NCBI RefSeq assembly: GCF_000368025.1
Contig: NZ_KB849211.1
Coordinates: 377,775 to 404,884 of the forward strand
Reading direction: 5' to 3'
From: Acinetobacter parvus DSM 16617 = CIP 108168
Lineage (GTDB): Bacteria > Pseudomonadota > Gammaproteobacteria > Pseudomonadales > Moraxellaceae
Length of the DNA: 27,110 nt
Shown: positions 7,082 through 14,660 of the stretch, in pieces
Position numbering within the stretch: the first letter of the stretch is position 1
Layout: each line of letters begins with the position of its first letter
The notes under the pieces: model-generated
What the model was told of the DNA's origin: nothing
Seen by the model: only the letters and a program-made list of their open reading frames with translations
Database searches by the model: none
Made by a program: the position numbers and the translations under genes

Positions 7082-7548
7082 ACTTTCACCTGTTCATATA
7101 TATCAATGCCATTTTTAAATATTTTAATAATTTTATCTGAGCTAATTAGTCCAACACATAAAATCCCATCTATTTTTGAAGTGAGAAATGCGGTCATTTC
7201 ACGAGCACCACAAGGTGTAATAGCTTCTAAATTAAGATCATTTATCAACTCTACTGGTGGAGAAATATATTGTGAAATATGTGTTATTTCCATAGTTTTA
7301 ATATCTATAAAGTGAAAACCATCATGATAAGGTGATGAATACTCAGAAATTTTTAAAAGGGTTTTTATTGGATAGCTAAAACATAAATCAGAAGATAATT
7401 TTTTTTCATGTAAAGTTAAATATGGAAGATTATTTAAACTTTTATAAAATACAATTCCTAAGCCAGTAAACTCTTTACTACTGTTACAACATATTTCAGT
7501 GAGTGAAGCTGTTATTTCATTTTCTAGTGATCTTGCCACTGATTTCAC
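7078..7548 (-). CDS. DisA_N-like (diadenylate cyclase fold) protein, motifs degenerate
   Basis: A 156-aa stand-alone protein. The segment LLKISEYSSPYHDGFHFID (64-82) lines up with the DGA motif region of DisA_N cyclases. GAREMTAFLTSKIDGILCV (114-132), then ISSDKIIKIFKNG (135-147), line up with the RHR and SEETG regions. DGA has become DGF (76-78) and RHR has become R-E-M (116-118). It may therefore be an inactive nucleotide sensor (like the DACN families described in comparative genomics) or a cyclase with altered chemistry. It is coupled to the Cap15-like gene by a 4-nt overlap. Start choice: GTG 7548 is the longest, but GTG 7539, 5 nt after AGGTGA, has the better ribosome binding site. Confidence 0.65.
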   Translation of the reverse strand: MKSVARSLENEITASLTEICCNSSKEFTGLGIVFYKSLNNLPYLTLHEKKLSSDLCFSYPIKTLLKISEYSSPYHDGFHFIDIKTMEITHISQYISPPVELINDLNLEAITPCGAREMTAFLTSKIDGILCVGLISSDKIIKIFKNGIDIYEQVKV

Positions 7549-7550
7549 CT
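7545..7550 (-). promoter_or_regulatory. Shine-Dalgarno favouring the GTG start at 7539
   Basis: On the minus strand AGGTGA (7550-7545) is followed by 5 nt and then GTG at 7539-7537. This spacing supports that start over GTG 7548, which lies within the same AGGTGA sequence. Confidence 0.5.
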
Positions 7551-8075
7551 AACTAAATTTATTAACAATACTATAATCAATTGATTTTAAATTTCTTTAC
7601 CATAAAAATCTATAAACACCTGAATAGCCACCAAAATTCTAGACATACATTCTCATCTTTTTGACCACCCTTATTGCTTGATAAGTTTTTGTATAATACT
7701 TATTAAACTAAATTCTAGATAGGAATTTATAGAATTTAGTCTTAAGCAGCTGAATTTAGAACCTGAAAATATTTATTTTAAAAATAAACCGAATAAGTAG
7801 TTTTTTTCAGCTAGTGATCTATATACGGATTGCAATACCAAAAAATTGAAATTTACAGAATAAAATAAAACCACTAAAAGGCACATACAGTTAAGTAGTA
7901 CTTATTTTTAGATAATGGCTACAAGAAATTTACCTAGTTTAGAAATTTAGTGATTTTACTATATCCGGTCTTGATATCTTTATAGTATAGTACAACATAT
8001 TGAACTATATGCTCACTATAAAGAGATGCGTTCTTGCTCGACTAGCTAATAATTCAAATCTACACAAATAAATCT
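7549..8075. other. Non-coding boundary between defence island and metabolic cluster
   Basis: About 530 AT-rich bases with no credible gene on either strand. It must hold the promoter of the DisA_N-like/Cap15-like operon near its left end, where I see no strong consensus. The only clear structure is the 11-bp inverted repeat at 7707-7740. No transposase remnant or tRNA is recognisable. Confidence 0.6.
7707..7740. repeat. Perfect 11-bp inverted repeat
   Basis: ACTAAATTCTA (7707-7717) and TAGAATTTAGT (7730-7740) are exact inverted copies separated by 12 nt. No T run follows on either strand, so an intrinsic terminator is not supported. A dimeric regulator site, a structured RNA end or a mobile-element scar are possible. 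It lies about 160 bp upstream of the DisA_N-like gene. Confidence 0.6.
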
Positions 8076-9326
8076 TCATAAAGTTTTGATTTTTCCAGAT
8101 GTTGAACTTAACCACAGATTTAAATCAAATTTATATTTTGCTAAATCAGATTTAGTAGGGATATTTTCACTTGACAAGATTTTTTTAGATAACATATGAA
8201 TTGCTGGTCGATTCACAGTTTCCACTATGACCAAAATATCATTAAAAAAGCTTAGACACGTGTATCCAGAACTCAGATCATTATCAAGAGTAATAGTATC
8301 AAGCTCTCGATCAGTATCAAGATTAACTCCAGCTATTTGAATTTTCATATCCCGTTGATCTGACCAGAACCATGGTAAAGCACTATAACTTTCAGGAATG
8401 TCTTTAAGAAGTTTTTGAGATAAATAACGTGCTTGATCCATTGTATTTTGCACTGACTCTAAACGGATACTATGATTTAGATAAGGAAACTGAGCACAAT
8501 CTCCAATTGCATAAATTGATGGGTCAGATGTACATAGGTTGTCATTAACTACAATACCATTATCAACGTCCAGCCCAATTGATTCTGCTAGATAAACATT
8601 TGGTTTGGAACCAATTCCCACTACAACAAGATCGGCAGGAAGACTCATTTTAGAGCTTAGTGTGACACTTGTTATGTTATGATCCTTTACAGCCCAATCT
8701 GCTATTCTTTCATAATCATAAAATTTTACACCATTGGAGATATGCTGTTCTTTTATAAAAGAAGATAACTTTTTTGATACTGATTTTCTGAGCACCTGAT
8801 TACCAGAAGAAACAACATGAACTTCTTTATCTAGTTTTTTTACAAGACCGGCCATCTCCAGACCAATAAAACCGGTGCCCACCACTACTATATTGTGTGC
8901 TGTATCAAGTGCTTTTTTCAGATTTTTAGCATTCTTCAAATCCGAAATCATATAAACATTTTTATAATTTAATTCGCAAAAATCCAACTTGTTAGGTGTA
9001 ACACCTACAGCAAAAATTAGGCTATCGTAAAATACACTTTTATTATCCTCGTATATTACTTTTTTATTCTTTCGCTCTACCATCGTAACCTCACTAAAAA
9101 CTATCTCAATAGCATTAGAGTGATAAAACTCAGGTGGCCTAAAAAACACCCTGTCTTCTTCCATCGAACCTAATAAATAATCCTTAGAAAGTGGAGGACG
9201 TTGATACGGAAAATCATTTTGTTTTTCAAAAATGATAATACGTCCTTTATAACCATCTCGCCTTAGTGTGTTTGCAAGCTGAAAACCAGCATGTCCACCA
9301 CCAATTATTACAATTGTATTATGCAT
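8076..9326 (-). CDS. NAD(P)H-dependent ferredoxin reductase (putidaredoxin reductase type)
   Basis: A 416-aa FAD- and NAD(P)H-binding oxidoreductase. The N-terminal GGGHAG (8-13) binds FAD, VVGTGFIGLEMAG (about 148-160) is the NAD(P)H-binding Rossmann motif, and IYAIGDCAQFP is the second FAD motif near residue 270. The layout and length fit reductases such as putidaredoxin and rhodocoxin reductase, which pass electrons from NADH to a [2Fe-2S] ferredoxin and then to a P450. The matching ferredoxin is the next gene upstream and a P450 lies at 14661, so this is probably a complete class I electron-transfer chain. An AAGGA site precedes the ATG. A 171-bp gap separates it from the ferredoxin gene. 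Confidence 0.9.
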   Translation of the reverse strand: MHNTIVIIGGGHAGFQLANTLRRDGYKGRIIIFEKQNDFPYQRPPLSKDYLLGSMEEDRVFFRPPEFYHSNAIEIVFSEVTMVERKNKKVIYEDNKSVFYDSLIFAVGVTPNKLDFCELNYKNVYMISDLKNAKNLKKALDTAHNIVVVGTGFIGLEMAGLVKKLDKEVHVVSSGNQVLRKSVSKKLSSFIKEQHISNGVKFYDYERIADWAVKDHNITSVTLSSKMSLPADLVVVGIGSKPNVYLAESIGLDVDNGIVVNDNLCTSDPSIYAIGDCAQFPYLNHSIRLESVQNTMDQARYLSQKLLKDIPESYSALPWFWSDQRDMKIQIAGVNLDTDRELDTITLDNDLSSGYTCLSFFNDILVIVETVNRPAIHMLSKKILSSENIPTKSDLAKYKFDLNLWLSSTSGKIKTL

Positions 9327-9497
9327 TTATTGTCCTTAATCCAATTATTTAAAAAAGTGGGATTTATTAACCATTTAAATTTTAAATACTTATAAGTTCA
9401 TCGGGTAATATTATTCACAAGCTACTATGTCTAGGCCATGAAATTATTCATAATAAACTTGAGCATAGCAACCTGTAGAGGGATAACTTTCTAATTA

Positions 9498-9818
9498 CTA
9501 CCATTCACTTTTGGGGATGTGAACAACTAATCCATCAATGCTGGGAGATGCTTTAATTTGGCATGATAATCTTGAATATTCATTAACATCATTTGCAAAT
9601 GTTAAAATATCTTTCTCCATCGGTGAAGCTTCTGGAAGTTTGCTCATCCAAATAGGATCTACATGAATATGACACGTTGCACAAGAACAACTACCACCAC
9701 AGTCCGCATCAATTCCACTTAGATTACTCTTAAGTGCTGCTTCCATAACACTTTCACCATCGTTAAGCTCTATGCTAATCTGATTCCCTGTGTGTTCAAT
9801 ATAAGTTACTTTAATCAT
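9498..9818 (-). CDS. [2Fe-2S] ferredoxin, putidaredoxin/adrenodoxin type
   Basis: A 106-aa ferredoxin. Cluster ligands Cys40, Cys46, Cys49 and Cys86 follow the C-x5-C-x2-C-x36-C spacing of putidaredoxin-type proteins (DCGGSCSCATCH); Cys44 is an additional, probably non-ligating cysteine. This type carries single electrons from a flavoprotein reductase to bacterial P450s or oxygenases. Its partners are most likely the reductase at 8076 and the P450 at 14661. It lies 23 bp after the MBL-fold hydrolase gene, in the same operon. Confidence 0.93.
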   Translation of the reverse strand: MIKVTYIEHTGNQISIELNDGESVMEAALKSNLSGIDADCGGSCSCATCHIHVDPIWMSKLPEASPMEKDILTFANDVNEYSRLSCQIKASPSIDGLVVHIPKSEW

Positions 9819-9841
9819 AATTTACCTTATAAATCTATATC

Positions 9842-10588
9842 TTAAAAAACAACTACCTTTGTATCTAAAGCTTTCGCACTTTCATATTTAGGTGGTATTT
9901 TTTGATTTCGAGCTTTGCGACCACAAAAAACTTCAAAAATTTTTTGATCAGTCATTTTCAAATAAAAGTTATGCTGTTTAAGATAACTAAACGGCTTTGC
10001 CAATTGTTCTTTATACATATGACCTGGATAGACCAAAACGTTGTCGGGAATAACTGAGCGCAAAAATTGTATAGACTGGTACATTTGCTCAACAGAGCCA
10101 TCAGGCCCTGAGCACAAACCACAACCTTCAATAAACAATGTATCGCCAGTAAATAATTTATCGCCAACTAAAAAACAACTAGTGCCAGATGTGTGTCCAG
10201 GCGTAAGTAGAGCGAAACACTGAACAGAACCGCATAAAAGTTCAGTGTCTTTAGAAAATGTCTGCAGGTTTGAATGTTTATAACCTGAAACACTAGCCTC
10301 TCTACTAGACATAAATATAGGGCAATTTAATGTAGAGGAAATCTCAGCAGCTTCATGTACATGGTCAGCATGTGTGTGAGTAATTAAGATTCCTCTACAT
10401 TTTAGGCCATAATCATTTATGTAGCCGATGATAAATCTTGCATCCCAGCCAGGATCTACAATTACCGCGTCGTTAGTTTTTTTGTCATATAGAATGAACA
10501 TATAATTAAGAAAAACATCTCGACCAGACTCAATAACTGCAATTTCATAGCTACATAGGCTTTTAAATGACTCAATAGTAAACTGCAT
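9842..10588 (-). CDS. MBL-fold metallo-hydrolase (glyoxalase II/thioesterase-like)
   Basis: A 248-aa metallo-beta-lactamase-fold protein. Metal ligands visible are THTHADH (His71, His73, Asp75, His76), His132 (PGHTSG), Asp149 (TGDT) and His190 (YPGH), the full binuclear set. The arrangement resembles hydroxyacylglutathione hydrolases and related thioesterases, and differs from true beta-lactamases. Beside an acyl carrier protein and an acyl-CoA ligase, a role in hydrolysing an acyl thioester (editing or product release) is reasonable but inferred. The start is only 3 bp after the ligase stop codon, so the two genes are probably translated together. Confidence 0.87.
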   Translation of the reverse strand: MQFTIESFKSLCSYEIAVIESGRDVFLNYMFILYDKKTNDAVIVDPGWDARFIIGYINDYGLKCRGILITHTHADHVHEAAEISSTLNCPIFMSSREASVSGYKHSNLQTFSKDTELLCGSVQCFALLTPGHTSGTSCFLVGDKLFTGDTLFIEGCGLCSGPDGSVEQMYQSIQFLRSVIPDNVLVYPGHMYKEQLAKPFSYLKQHNFYLKMTDQKIFEVFCGRKARNQKIPPKYESAKALDTKVVVF

Positions 10589-10591
10589 GAT

Positions 10592-12145
10592 TCAAGCAAC
10601 TAAATTAAGAAGATTTTTATAATTCTCTCTCATTACCACTTTTTGAACTTTACCCATAATGTTACGCGGTAACTGCTCTACAAATATAATTTTCGCTGGC
10701 ACTTTCTCTGGAGTTAATTTATTTCTAAGCAGTGTTTGGATAGTATTTTCAAGAGAGTTTAGTTCTGCATCAGGTGAGTAAGCCACAATAGCCACTGGTA
10801 ATTGATAAGAGTTGTTACTAGGTACTGCAATAACTGCACTTTCTTTAACACCTTGAACAGAATCTATTATAGTTTCAATCTCCTTAGGGAATATCACCTG
10901 TGTTTCTGAAATAACAACTGCATCCTTGACTCTACCAATAATATGTAAGTAACCATCTTCATCAAACTTTCCGTAATCACCAGTTATAAAGTAACCGTCT
11001 GATTTCATATCCTCAGCAGTCTTTTCCGGTAGGCGCCAGTATCCAGAAAATAAATTCTCTCCTTTCATTTCAACAAACCCAATTTCTCCTTTAGCAGCAA
11101 CCTTTCCGTTCGCTGGAGAGATAATTCGTACATCCACATTTGGTAAAGGAAAACCTACGCTATTTGGTCTACGTTCATGATCATAAGGATTAGACGCAAT
11201 CATACTACCCTCGGTCATACCATAACGTTCAAGAATTGTGTGACCGGTAGCCTCCTGCCAATCCAAATGTGTTTGAGGCAACATTGGGGCAGAACCTGAT
11301 AGGAATAAGCGCATATTTTTTGTAGCTTGCTTAAGATTTTGTTTACCAAGTAATGCCATATAAAAAGGAGGGACGCCCATTAGTACAGTTGCTTTTGGTA
11401 AAACACTCATGATTTTATCTACATCAAATCCCTGTAAATAAATCATGGAACTCGCTGAAAACAGTGCGACGTTAGTTGCAGTGAAAAGTCCGTGTAAATG
11501 AAAAAGTGGTAAGGCGTGGATTAATACATCTTTATCAGTAAAGCGCCAATACGAAACTAAAGTTTCAGCATTGGTTGCTAATGAACGGTGTGTATGAACA
11601 ACTCCTTTAGGTCGACCAGTTGTGCCTGATGTATATAAAATAGCTGCAATATCTTCAGGACCTCGCTCAATCGAGCAAAATTCACTCACGACTGTACTAT
11701 GCTTAGCTTCGTTTAGTGTCCCACTCTCATCTGTATTTAGAGTAAATGTTTTAACACTATTATTTGTTTTACTATCACTTAAGCATTTTTGAACAGCAGT
11801 AAGCGATTTATCCTGACATACAATAATTTTAGGTTCTGCATTATCAATGAAATATGCTAGATCATCGTCTGAATAAGCTGAATTTATTGGTACATAGATC
11901 GCGCCAGCTAGAATAGTTCCAACATAAAGCTCCAGTGAAGTAACAGTTTTTGGGGCATAATTTAATACTCTGTCTCCTGCTTTAACGCCCGATTCGATTA
12001 AAATTTGAGCAATTATCTCACTATTTCCAAAAAATTCACCATATGAAATATTCTCTTCCGTTTCAAAGATCTCGATAAATACCTTGCTATCAAGATTAAT
12101 TGATTTATTTCTTAATTTCGCAATCAAGTGATTATTTGAATACAT
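10592..12145 (-). CDS. AMP-forming acyl-CoA/acyl-ACP ligase
   Basis: A 517-aa ANL-superfamily adenylating enzyme. The A3 motif YTSGTTGRPKG lies at 171-181, the A5-type segment ERYGMTEG near 305, GDYGKFDEDGYLHIIGRVKD near 405-425, and the catalytic Lys in NIMGKVQK at 499. The general look resembles malonyl-CoA synthetase and short-chain acyl-CoA ligases. It would activate a carboxylic acid with ATP and load it on CoA or on the carrier protein encoded two genes upstream. I cannot read the substrate from sequence. It lies 124 bp from the aaCP-ligase-like gene and 3 bp from the MBL hydrolase gene. Confidence 0.92.
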   Translation of the reverse strand: MYSNNHLIAKLRNKSINLDSKVFIEIFETEENISYGEFFGNSEIIAQILIESGVKAGDRVLNYAPKTVTSLELYVGTILAGAIYVPINSAYSDDDLAYFIDNAEPKIIVCQDKSLTAVQKCLSDSKTNNSVKTFTLNTDESGTLNEAKHSTVVSEFCSIERGPEDIAAILYTSGTTGRPKGVVHTHRSLATNAETLVSYWRFTDKDVLIHALPLFHLHGLFTATNVALFSASSMIYLQGFDVDKIMSVLPKATVLMGVPPFYMALLGKQNLKQATKNMRLFLSGSAPMLPQTHLDWQEATGHTILERYGMTEGSMIASNPYDHERRPNSVGFPLPNVDVRIISPANGKVAAKGEIGFVEMKGENLFSGYWRLPEKTAEDMKSDGYFITGDYGKFDEDGYLHIIGRVKDAVVISETQVIFPKEIETIIDSVQGVKESAVIAVPSNNSYQLPVAIVAYSPDAELNSLENTIQTLLRNKLTPEKVPAKIIFVEQLPRNIMGKVQKVVMRENYKNLLNLVA

Positions 12146-12269
12146 TTAATTTCTCTAATCTAAAATTATTGGTAAGTTACTATTCTGATTTAAATTGTAT
12201 TTACTTTGAGCTTCACATTTCTAAAAAACGTCCAAAGCTAAATGACATCCTAAAAATGTTCCATTATTA

Positions 12270-13025
12270 CTATGCAGCCTTATCTTCTTTTAGAAGAAAC
12301 TGCTTATGAATACGGTCATATCCAAGACCAAAACATGCACTGAAAAGGTCATTTCCTTCACCTGAAGTGATTGAGCATGATTTAGAAAACGCTTTTAGAT
12401 GCAAATTAACAGAGCCACAAGCTAGGCCATTCACAATAAACTCACTCTTAAGATTCTGATTTTCTTGAAATTTTTGTCTAAAATCATTAGCATTAAAGAA
12501 TGGATCTGTGGCTTTCTCCACCTCCACTTCTAACCCTAGTGAACATATCATTTCAGTTACTTCTTCTTTTACTCTTTCTATCCAATTTTGAACATTCTCA
12601 AGATGTTCTGAGAAAAAGATATATTCGCGCATAAGGAAAGTAATCTGGCGCTCTCCCTCTTGATAGTAATCTTCACATCGCGAGCAATAATTCTTATGGG
12701 TAATAAGCGTATCACCATTTAAGCTAGTATTTTTTAACGAATTAAAAACTGGATAGCAGCAGGTTGGGGATAATAAATATTTTTCATTAACTTGTATGCT
12801 ATTGGATACAGTAAATGCGTGTTGCGGGAATGACTTAATATATTTTTCAGCCAAAATAAAACTTTGAGGAAGCATGGGCGATAGTAACTTTTCATCTGCA
12901 CCCTTAAAACACTTCAGATTGGCTAATTGCTCATCTAAAAATAATTCATGATTACGATTAATGGCTAATGAGTGAATTGTCATATTGATTTTCCAATTAA
13001 TAGTTTTTTCTAGAAGCTTATGCAA
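12270..13025 (-). CDS. Amino acid:[carrier protein] ligase-like (class II aaRS fold)
   Basis: A 251-aa protein resembling the truncated, seryl-tRNA-synthetase-like enzymes that load small amino acids (Gly, Ala) on the phosphopantetheine arm of carrier proteins instead of tRNA. Seen: motif 2-like ERQITFLMREY (125-135), motif 3-like CFGLGYDR (231-238), and candidate zinc ligands Cys89/90, Glu134 and Cys231, the Cys/Glu/Cys set known for this family. No tRNA-binding N-terminal coiled coil is present. The frame overlaps the upstream carrier-protein gene by 8 nt, which strongly supports the pairing. An internal ATG (residue 15) could be the true start. The family call is from motifs and context. 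Confidence 0.72.
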   Translation of the reverse strand: MHKLLEKTINWKINMTIHSLAINRNHELFLDEQLANLKCFKGADEKLLSPMLPQSFILAEKYIKSFPQHAFTVSNSIQVNEKYLLSPTCCYPVFNSLKNTSLNGDTLITHKNYCSRCEDYYQEGERQITFLMREYIFFSEHLENVQNWIERVKEEVTEMICSLGLEVEVEKATDPFFNANDFRQKFQENQNLKSEFIVNGLACGSVNLHLKAFSKSCSITSGEGNDLFSACFGLGYDRIHKQFLLKEDKAA

Positions 13026-13263
13026 GTTGTTGCGAAAATTTAGATACGATATTTTTTACACTACTAAAGTCTTCAAGATTTATTTCTTCGTACAAGATGG
13101 TCTTATTCATTTTTTTTTCCAAAAAAGCAATCAATCCTACAATACTCAAACTATCCACTATTCCTGAATCTATTAGCTCGGTGGACATTTCTATGTTTCC
13201 CTTTTCAGCCTTCGTGGCCTCCTCAAGGAATGTAATGATTTCTTGTGAGAATTGCGTTGACAT
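13018..13263 (-). CDS. Acyl/peptidyl carrier protein
   Basis: An 81-aa acidic, helical carrier protein. The phosphopantetheine site is in DSGIVDSLSIVGLI, with Ser38 of the D-S-L motif as attachment point. It is the first gene of the minus-strand operon and overlaps the aaCP-ligase-like gene. It is therefore probably the dedicated carrier for an amino acid or acyl intermediate of the cluster rather than the fatty-acid ACP. A phosphopantetheinyl transferase is not encoded in the window and must come from elsewhere. Confidence 0.9.
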   Translation of the reverse strand: MSTQFSQEIITFLEEATKAEKGNIEMSTELIDSGIVDSLSIVGLIAFLEKKMNKTILYEEINLEDFSSVKNIVSKFSQQLA

Positions 13264-13402
13264 AATTTTCTCCTAAATAATATTGACATGTAAGGTTTGA
13301 TGATTTTCTCAGGTTCCTGAGTGATGGTATCGCTGGCTAATTAATGTAAATCCCCCTAAAGCAAAAACAAAAGTTATAGCAAGTATATGAAAATTAATAA
13401 CT

Positions 13403-13431
13403 AAATTAATTTTTCAAAAAACACTAACTAA
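13403..13431 (-). promoter_or_regulatory. Candidate promoter of the carrier-protein operon
   Basis: On the minus strand, -35 TTAGTT (13431-13426), a 17-bp spacer and -10 TAATTT (13408-13403). The -35 lies inside the palindrome proposed as TetR operator. It is weak on its own; support comes from the same layout at 22130-22158. Confidence 0.4.
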
Positions 13432-13439
13432 CGTTTGTT
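13426..13439. promoter_or_regulatory. TetR-type operator, copy 1
   Basis: AACTAACGTTTGTT is a 14-bp palindrome with one mismatched pair, and its centre is between 13432 and 13433. It closely matches the perfect palindrome upstream of the TetR gene at 22152-22169. It overlaps predicted -35 elements of both divergent operons, so a bound repressor would block both. Confidence 0.75.
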
Positions 13440-13462
13440 TTTTGCGTTCTTTTTGCTAATAT
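13435..13462 (+). promoter_or_regulatory. Candidate promoter of the PNPOx-P450-moaE operon
   Basis: -35 TTGTTT (13435-13440), a 16-bp spacer and -10 TAATAT (13457-13462), upstream of the ATG at 13496. The -35 is the right half of the proposed operator. The same TTGTTT/TAATAT pair occurs at the second operator. Confidence 0.5.
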
Positions 13463-13495
13463 ATTCTGTAAATAGAACAACGTCAATAACCTAAG

Positions 13496-14554
13496 ATGAA
13501 CAAAATTACTGTTGATAAACCTATTATTCCTGATAACAGATTTGGGCATGATGGTGAATTAGAAATGAGACGCCGTTTACCAAGTCCTATTTATCAGTGG
13601 GATAAATTCACTCTTAATAACATGATCCAACGAGAAGTGGGTCTAGGAATGTCTCGATTTATTGGAGCTCAAAATTTCTTTTTTGTGGCAACTTCAGATA
13701 AAAATGGTAATTGCGATGCAAGCTTTATCAGCACTTTTACGCATCAAAAGATAGATGAAATTTTTCCGACTTGTTTAATTTTAGATAACCGTAAGGAATT
13801 GATATTTCCTTATTTTGATGATGATACGTTTGTTAAAAATATAAAAAATATTAAAGAGAACCCTCATGTGGGTTTAATCTTTATAGATTTTATTCGTATT
13901 GGACGTATCAGAATCAACGGAAAGGCTTTCTTAGAGGAATTAACAGATGAGGTCAAAGCAATTTGGCCTCGTTGTGTGGGATATGTTCGTGTACTTATAG
14001 AACATGCTTATGGGAATTGTCCTGCAAGAATTCCTAAGTTATATCCTATTGAGCTTATAGAGAATGATCTTAACGAAGTAAATCAACTATATCCTTTGTG
14101 GGAACATTCGATATTTCAATTAAGAAAAAGCAATAAGATTGAATTGGAACTAGTTGAATTTATTGAATCTCAATCTTTCTTTTTTATTGCAACTGCAAAT
14201 AACGATGGTCATTGTGATGCGAGTTTTAGAGGGACACAAGGTGATCATGGCTCTGGAAAAAAATTACCAGTTGCTAAAGTTTTTAATGATGGCAAAACTT
14301 TAATATTTCCCGATTACAGCGGTAATGCCCTATATAACAGCCTTGGAAATATTTTATTAAATCCAAAAATAAGTATGGTATTCGTCGATTTTACAAGAAT
14401 AGGCATTTTAAAAGTCACTGGTCAGGTGTTTATTGAAGAAGTAAACACTGATGTAAAGAATATTTGGCCGGAAGCACAGGCTTTTTTACGAGTTGAGATT
14501 GAGGAAATTGATGGCAATTGCACGGAAATTATACCTCGGATGATACCGTTATAA
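13496..14554 (+). CDS. Duplicated pyridoxamine 5'-phosphate oxidase-fold flavoprotein
   Basis: A 352-aa protein built of two similar halves with the split-barrel fold of pyridoxamine-phosphate-oxidase-like flavoproteins. Half 1 (about 54-190) has FFFVATSDKNGNCDAS, then LILDNRKELIFP, then VGLIFIDFIRIGRIRINGKAF. Half 2 (about 225-352) repeats this as FFFIATANNDGHCDAS, KVFNDGKTLIFP and ISMVFVDFTRIGILKVTGQVF. The fold usually binds FMN, F420 or heme, and the actual activity cannot be read. It is the first gene of the plus-strand operon and precedes the P450 by 106 bp, so a redox role in the pathway is likely. The internal duplication makes a two-site or pseudo-dimeric protein. Confidence 0.82.
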   Translation: MNKITVDKPIIPDNRFGHDGELEMRRRLPSPIYQWDKFTLNNMIQREVGLGMSRFIGAQNFFFVATSDKNGNCDASFISTFTHQKIDEIFPTCLILDNRKELIFPYFDDDTFVKNIKNIKENPHVGLIFIDFIRIGRIRINGKAFLEELTDEVKAIWPRCVGYVRVLIEHAYGNCPARIPKLYPIELIENDLNEVNQLYPLWEHSIFQLRKSNKIELELVEFIESQSFFFIATANNDGHCDASFRGTQGDHGSGKKLPVAKVFNDGKTLIFPDYSGNALYNSLGNILLNPKISMVFVDFTRIGILKVTGQVFIEEVNTDVKNIWPEAQAFLRVEIEEIDGNCTEIIPRMIPL

Positions 14555-14660
14555 ATTATTCACAATTTTTTCTGCTAATTAACTTCATGAATCTATATTT
14601 ATTTATGAGTCGTAAACTAACTGCATATTTAAATGCTTAAATAAAAGGGGATTTTTATAA

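Noticed and set aside
7106..7315. 69-aa plus-strand frame inside the DisA_N-like gene
   Set aside because: Antisense shadow of the minus-strand gene, whose own product has recognisable DisA_N-type segments.
7078..7548. mCpol (OptS) of a true Panoptes system
   Set aside because: No palm-domain GD-D type motif is seen; the conserved-looking segments fit DisA_N instead.
8076..10588. Degradative (camphor- or terpene-type) P450 operon
   Set aside because: Ferredoxin and reductase fit such operons, but the carrier protein, aaCP-ligase-like enzyme and Moco genes point to a biosynthetic or specialised role.
12100..12309. 69-aa plus-strand frame between the AMP ligase and the aaCP-ligase-like gene
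   Set aside because: Overlaps the start of one real gene and the end of the other, without start signal or family resemblance.
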